Assembly: GCA_965213575.1 (NCBI GenBank)
Contig: CBDBZN010000016.1
Span: 143,425 to 207,424 of the forward strand
Source of the DNA: JAUHXS01 sp965213575
GTDB taxonomy: Bacteria > Bacteroidota > Bacteroidia > Chitinophagales > JAUHXS01
Length of the DNA: 64,000 nt
Direction: 5' to 3'
Position numbers and translations under genes: made by a program. Every line of letters begins with the position of its first letter. Positions within the stretch are counted from its first letter, which is position 1. Below, piece after piece: positions 60,538 through 64,000 of this stretch. A model generated the notes under the pieces. It was not told the origin of the DNA. It saw nothing but the letters and a program-made list of their open reading frames with translations, and searched no databases.

Positions 60538-61236
60538 ATGTCAATCAGTATTATCATTCCTACCTATAACGAGGCAGCGTATATTGGAAAATTAGTCATA
60601 TACCTTACAAAAAATGGCGGAAGTAAAGTAGAGGAGATCATCGTGGTAGATGGTGGCAGTACAGATAATACCGCCAATATTGCAAAAAGAAAAGGCGCAC
60701 AAGTAATCATTTCCGATAAAAAAGGCAGAGCTGCACAGATGAATCGTGGAGTGGAAAAGGCAACAGGAAAAATATTATATTTTGTCCATGCCGATACGCT
60801 ACCGCCTAAAACATTTGTTGAAGATATTTTTATCGCAGTAGAAGAAGGATATAAAATTGGCGGTTACCGGTTTAAATTTGATTCAGACAAACTATTGCTG
60901 AAACTCAATGCTTATTTAACAAGATTCAATATCATAATTTGTAGAGGAGGTGACCAAACCTTGTTTGTAACACGTCAGCTTTTTGATGAATTAGGAGGGT
61001 ATAATGATGATCAGTTGATCATGGAAGAATATGACTTTATGAAAAAAGCCAGAAAAGAAAATCGGTTTAAAGTAATACAAAAAGATACCCTCGTCTCTGC
61101 CCGTAAATATGATCATAACAGTTATGCGAGAGTAAATTTTGCTAATTTTATCGCATTTAACATGTGGAGGTTAAATTTCAACCGCAATCGAATTCTAAGT
61201 GCTTATAAAAGCTTGCTTCATCATCCCAAACTATAG
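60538..61236 (+). CDS. GT2 glycosyltransferase, TIGR04283 (arsenosugar-associated) type
   Basis: A 232-residue GT-A enzyme: ISIIIPTYNEAAYIGKLVIY, IIVVDGGSTDNTANIAKRKG, GRAAQMNRGVEKATGKILYF, VHADTLPPKTFVEDI, and FVTRQLFDELGGYNDDQLIM. The VHADT motif with GRAAQMN is characteristic of the TIGR04283 group found near ArsS. No arsS or arsM is in the window, so an arsenosugar role is unproven. Start ATG at 60538. Confidence 0.85.
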   Translation: MSISIIIPTYNEAAYIGKLVIYLTKNGGSKVEEIIVVDGGSTDNTANIAKRKGAQVIISDKKGRAAQMNRGVEKATGKILYFVHADTLPPKTFVEDIFIAVEEGYKIGGYRFKFDSDKLLLKLNAYLTRFNIIICRGGDQTLFVTRQLFDELGGYNDDQLIMEEYDFMKKARKENRFKVIQKDTLVSARKYDHNSYARVNFANFIAFNMWRLNFNRNRILSAYKSLLHHPKL

Positions 61237-61331
61237 TGATAATTACGAAAAAGCATGACTAAAATTTATATTTTAGTATAAACGGCGTAATTTGTAGCCT
61301 GAGCAAAGCTCATCGTTTTCTAAATACAATC

Positions 61332-62129
61332 ATGCAAATCAAAAACAAGACAGTTTGGATTACCGGTGCATCGTCGGGTATAGGTAAAGCTTTAGCCTTA
61401 GCCTGTGCTCGTGAACAAGCAGCTAATATCATCATCTCTGCCAGAAGAGAATCGGAACTACAAAAAGTCAAAGAGGCTTGCTTAGTGCATCATATAAATT
61501 GTGGAATTGTATTACTTGATTTGTCGGACCCAACGTCCATTACCAAAGCTGTGCAGTCTGTTAAAACAAAATTTAATCACATTGACATTTTAATTCATAA
61601 TGGCGGGATCAGCCAGAGGGCTTTAGTAAAAGATGCCGATATAGCCGTAGATCGGAGAATAATGGAGGTTAATTTTTTTGGAGCTGTACAATTAACTAAA
61701 CAAGTATTGCCACTCATGATGCAACAGAGCCAAAGTCATATTGCAGTGATCAGTAGTGTAGTAGGGAAGTTTGGTTTTCCTTTACGGAGTGCATATGCCG
61801 CTTCTAAGCATGCGTTGCACGGTTTTTTTGATTCGTTAAGGTTGGAAATGGTAAAGTATAATTTGGGCATTACGATGATATGCCCGGGTAGAGTGAAAAC
61901 TGATATTGCCGAACATGCCTTAACAGCTGATGGCAGTCCTCATAAACAATCAGATAAAGCTATAAGAAAGGGAATGGATACAGAGAAATGTGCTCGTAAA
62001 ATTATTAAAGCCATTAAGCAAAATAAACATGAAGTGTACATTGGAGGGAAAGAGGTGATGATGGTTTGGTTTAAGCGATACTTGCCTCAAGTATTCTTCA
62101 GGATTGTTAAAAACATAGCAGTAAATTAA
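61332..62129 (+). CDS. SDR-family oxidoreductase
   Basis: A 265-residue classical short-chain dehydrogenase: cofactor loop WITGASSGIGKALALACARE, HNGG (ILIHNGGISQRALVKD), catalytic S-Y-K as SSVVGKFGFPLRSAYAASKH, and GITMICPGRVKTDIAEHAL. The SARRESEL after beta-2 (Arg-Arg) favours NADPH. It resembles the DHRS7-like/YohF group. Substrate unknown; 36 nt before the VOC gene. Confidence 0.88.
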   Translation: MQIKNKTVWITGASSGIGKALALACAREQAANIIISARRESELQKVKEACLVHHINCGIVLLDLSDPTSITKAVQSVKTKFNHIDILIHNGGISQRALVKDADIAVDRRIMEVNFFGAVQLTKQVLPLMMQQSQSHIAVISSVVGKFGFPLRSAYAASKHALHGFFDSLRLEMVKYNLGITMICPGRVKTDIAEHALTADGSPHKQSDKAIRKGMDTEKCARKIIKAIKQNKHEVYIGGKEVMMVWFKRYLPQVFFRIVKNIAVN

Positions 62130-62164
62130 ATTGTTTACTGATAAAGGATTACTTTAGTAAGTTC

Positions 62165-63223
62165 ATGGGAAAAACGATAGCGGGGATTCAGCAAATTGGT
62201 ATTGGAGTGACTGATGCCCGGCAAGCATTTAAGTGGTACAGTAAGTATTTTGGTGCTGATATTCAAATTTTTGCAGATGAGGCAGAAGCAAATCTTATGC
62301 AAAAATACACCGGCGGGAAACCACACAAGCGATTGGCAATATTAGCTATGAATCTACAAAGTGGCGGAGGTTTTGAAATATGGGAATACACTTCACGAAA
62401 ATCTCAACCTGCAGCATTTGACTTACAACTAGGTGATCTAGGAATTTTCGTTACCAAAATTAAATGTAAAAATGTAAAAAAACTTTTTGACTTATATAAA
62501 GAAGAAAATCTAAATCTTCTTGGAGATATTTCTAAAACTCCGGATGGAAAAAATCACTTTTTTCTTAAAGATCCATATGGGAATCTGTTTGAAATAGTAG
62601 AAGGGTACGGATGGTTTAAAGATGAAAAACGTTTGACAGGAAGTAACTTTGGATGTGTCATTGGCGTATCTGATATTGAGCAATCTATGAAGCTATACAG
62701 TGATATTTTAGGATATGATACAGTGATATTTGATGAGACGGGTGTTTTTGACGATTATAACGTCATATCCGGAGGTAAAAATAAATTTAGGAGAGTTTTA
62801 TTAAAGCATAGCCAATCCAGGAAAGGCCCTTTTTCAAAATTATTCGGCCCCAGTGAAATTGAGTTGGTCCAGGTTTTGGATAGGCAGCCTGAAAAAATTT
62901 ATAAAAACAGATACTGGGGCGATCAGGGATTTATTCATCTATGTTTTGATATAAATGGTATGGATGCATTACAAAAAGAATGTGAAAGTAAAGGATTTCC
63001 CTTTACAGTTGATAGCAGCAATACGTTTGATATGGGAGAGGCCGGAGGCCATTTTTCATACATTGAAGATCCCGATGGTACATTAATAGAATTTGTAGAA
63101 ACTCATCGTGTGCCGGTCTTAAAAAAGTTAGGCTTATATCTAAATCTTAAGAAAAGAAATCCTGAAAAAGCACTCCCTAATTGGATCGTAAAATCTTTGG
63201 CTTTTAATAGGGTAAAAGCTTAG
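62165..63223 (+). CDS. VOC-superfamily protein with two glyoxalase-fold domains
   Basis: A 352-residue protein with two vicinal-oxygen-chelate domains: residues about 5-150 (IQQIGIGVTDARQAFKWYSK; DPYGNLFEIVEGYGWF) and about 160-320 (GCVIGVSDIEQSMKLYSDIL; GDQGFIHLCFDINGMDALQK; EDPDGTLIEFVETHRVPVLK). His/Glu metal ligands (FIHLCF, LIEFVE) are visible. It is probably a dioxygenase- or isomerase-like enzyme; substrate unknown. The stop overlaps the convergent downstream gene by 4 nt. Confidence 0.82.
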   Translation: MGKTIAGIQQIGIGVTDARQAFKWYSKYFGADIQIFADEAEANLMQKYTGGKPHKRLAILAMNLQSGGGFEIWEYTSRKSQPAAFDLQLGDLGIFVTKIKCKNVKKLFDLYKEENLNLLGDISKTPDGKNHFFLKDPYGNLFEIVEGYGWFKDEKRLTGSNFGCVIGVSDIEQSMKLYSDILGYDTVIFDETGVFDDYNVISGGKNKFRRVLLKHSQSRKGPFSKLFGPSEIELVQVLDRQPEKIYKNRYWGDQGFIHLCFDINGMDALQKECESKGFPFTVDSSNTFDMGEAGGHFSYIEDPDGTLIEFVETHRVPVLKKLGLYLNLKKRNPEKALPNWIVKSLAFNRVKA

Positions 63224-64000
63224 AATGCAGCTATTAGCATTTTAATCTCTTTCCGCATCTCCCAAAGATCCCTTTTCTCTTCTTTTTTAAGTTGTACAAA
63301 CCTAAACTGATCTGAAGTATTCTTGAATATACTAAAGTATCTTCTGGCAATATATCCAAAGACTAGAGCAGTGAGGACAATAGTTGTGAAATATAATAGA
63401 GGAGAAGGACTTATCACAGCCACAGTAATAGCTAGGATAGCTAAATAAGGGAGATACAAAAAGAAGCAAGAAGCAAATCGAACAGAACTCATAAACTCTC
63501 TTTTTTTTACACTTTTTCGAGTGATTAAGATTGCAATAATGATAGGTAAAGCATTTAATATAAATCCGATTATGAAAATTGGGAGAAAAACGATCAATTT
63601 AAATATACGCATCAGAAAAGACACTTCATTTTTAGAAAGTTGCCGGTCTGTAATAGAATATTGTTGGAGTTTTTGAAAGTAAGTATTCACTAGCTTTGTC
63701 AACTCTTCAAAAACTGCAATGTTTTCGTTTTGCAATTTATCTACTTCGAGAGCCACCTTTTTTTCTATTTTTAATCGATCACCGGAAGCAGTTTTAATAT
63801 ATGCATGAAAGCTTTCAGGTTTATAATCATTGCGGACAATAGTTAATAACTTTTCCGTTAATCCGTCATTTTCCGGCTTTGGAATGATGATCGTATTTTC
63901 TTTAATCTTTTCTTCAATGGTTTGAGTTAATTTTTTTAAAGCCGATACTTTATTGTCTAAATATTCTTTTTGATAATTATTGGACATCACCGGCTGGCCA
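63220..64000 (-). CDS. C-terminal part of a probable lysophospholipid acyltransferase (partial)
   Basis: The frame is open through the window edge: before the first Met codons it reads GQPV, so the gene continues upstream. The visible part begins with the helical tail common after PlsC-type acyltransferase domains (ALKKLTQTIEEKIKENTIII, ENDGLTEKLLTIVRND). It has four hydrophobic segments (FKLIVFLPIFIIGFILNALP, then FFLYLPYLAILAITVAVISP) and ITRKSVKKREFMSSVRFASC. The acyltransferase HxxxxD motif would be outside the window, so the call rests on the tail only. Confidence 0.55.
   Translation of the reverse strand, partial: GQPVMSNNYQKEYLDNKVSALKKLTQTIEEKIKENTIIIPKPENDGLTEKLLTIVRNDYKPESFHAYIKTASGDRLKIEKKVALEVDKLQNENIAVFEELTKLVNTYFQKLQQYSITDRQLSKNEVSFLMRIFKLIVFLPIFIIGFILNALPIIIAILITRKSVKKREFMSSVRFASCFFLYLPYLAILAITVAVISPSPLLYFTTIVLTALVFGYIARRYFSIFKNTSDQFRFVQLKKEEKRDLWEMRKEIKMLIAAF

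Noticed and set aside
1..64000. CRISPR array, prophage or integron
   Set aside because: No regularly spaced direct repeats, cas genes, integrases or phage structural genes were seen.

Overview
The window is an AT-rich chromosome segment of a Bacteroidota bacterium. Evidence: several proteins end in type IX secretion (T9SS) sorting domains, there is a PorP/SprF plus PorE-like pair, BshA (bacillithiol synthesis) and DUF2851 are present, Shine-Dalgarno sequences are largely absent, and TAnnTTTG-like -7 promoter boxes occur. The cargo types (DUF7948/SBBP-like, ASPIC/UnbV, PKD) suggest a Saprospiria- or Chitinophagia-like lineage, but that is inference. No plasmid, phage or CRISPR signature was seen.

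Layout. 1-7.9 kb: the 5' end of purD (minus), thiD (minus), then a TPP riboswitch driving thiS-thiC-thiE-thiG-thiH-thiF(rhodanese), with a second TenI/ThiE-like gene convergent at the end. 7.9-12.3 kb: a fused flippase-DUF3108 gene divergent from a ruvC that lacks a standard start codon, tRNA-Leu(GAG), a radical SAM/SPASM protein, and a REP-associated tyrosine transposase (RAYT) carrying a perfect palindrome inside its own reading frame beside a cluster of related palindromes. 12.3-17.4 kb: guaB-pheS-hydroxyacyl-CoA dehydrogenase (minus) divergent from purH. 17.4-22.9 kb: the rod-shape operon mreBCD-mrdA-rodA. 22.9-27 kb: PorE-like and PorP-like genes and a fragment of a T9SS type B cargo. 27.1-33.8 kb: aspS, bshA, an ASPIC/UnbV secreted protein, a PKD-cyclophilin lipoprotein and pdxJ. 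33.8-37.5 kb: two T9SS cargo genes. 37.5-42.4 kb: REP-like palindromes, rlmD, a three-gene Rsb-type partner-switching module and acylphosphatase. 42.5-49.5 kb: an MscS channel, DUF2851, T9SS cargo genes and an unrecognised helical protein. 49.9-59.2 kb: dnaB, prs, rplY, pth, a FAH-family enzyme, a fused two-oxoacid dehydrogenase E1, metK and aspartate kinase. 59.2-64 kb: a 439-bp spacer, DUF547, a TIGR04283-type glycosyltransferase, an SDR, a double VOC protein and the C-terminal part of a probable lysophospholipid acyltransferase.

Most of the window is housekeeping. The most unusual parts are the RAYT/REP system (palindromes at four or more loci, one translated inside the transposase), the flippase-DUF3108 fusion whose junction is an intact signal-peptide-like segment, the ruvC start, the orphan partner-switching module, and the remnant T9SS type B gene with apparent frame breaks. 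All functional calls come from reading motifs; no database search was run.
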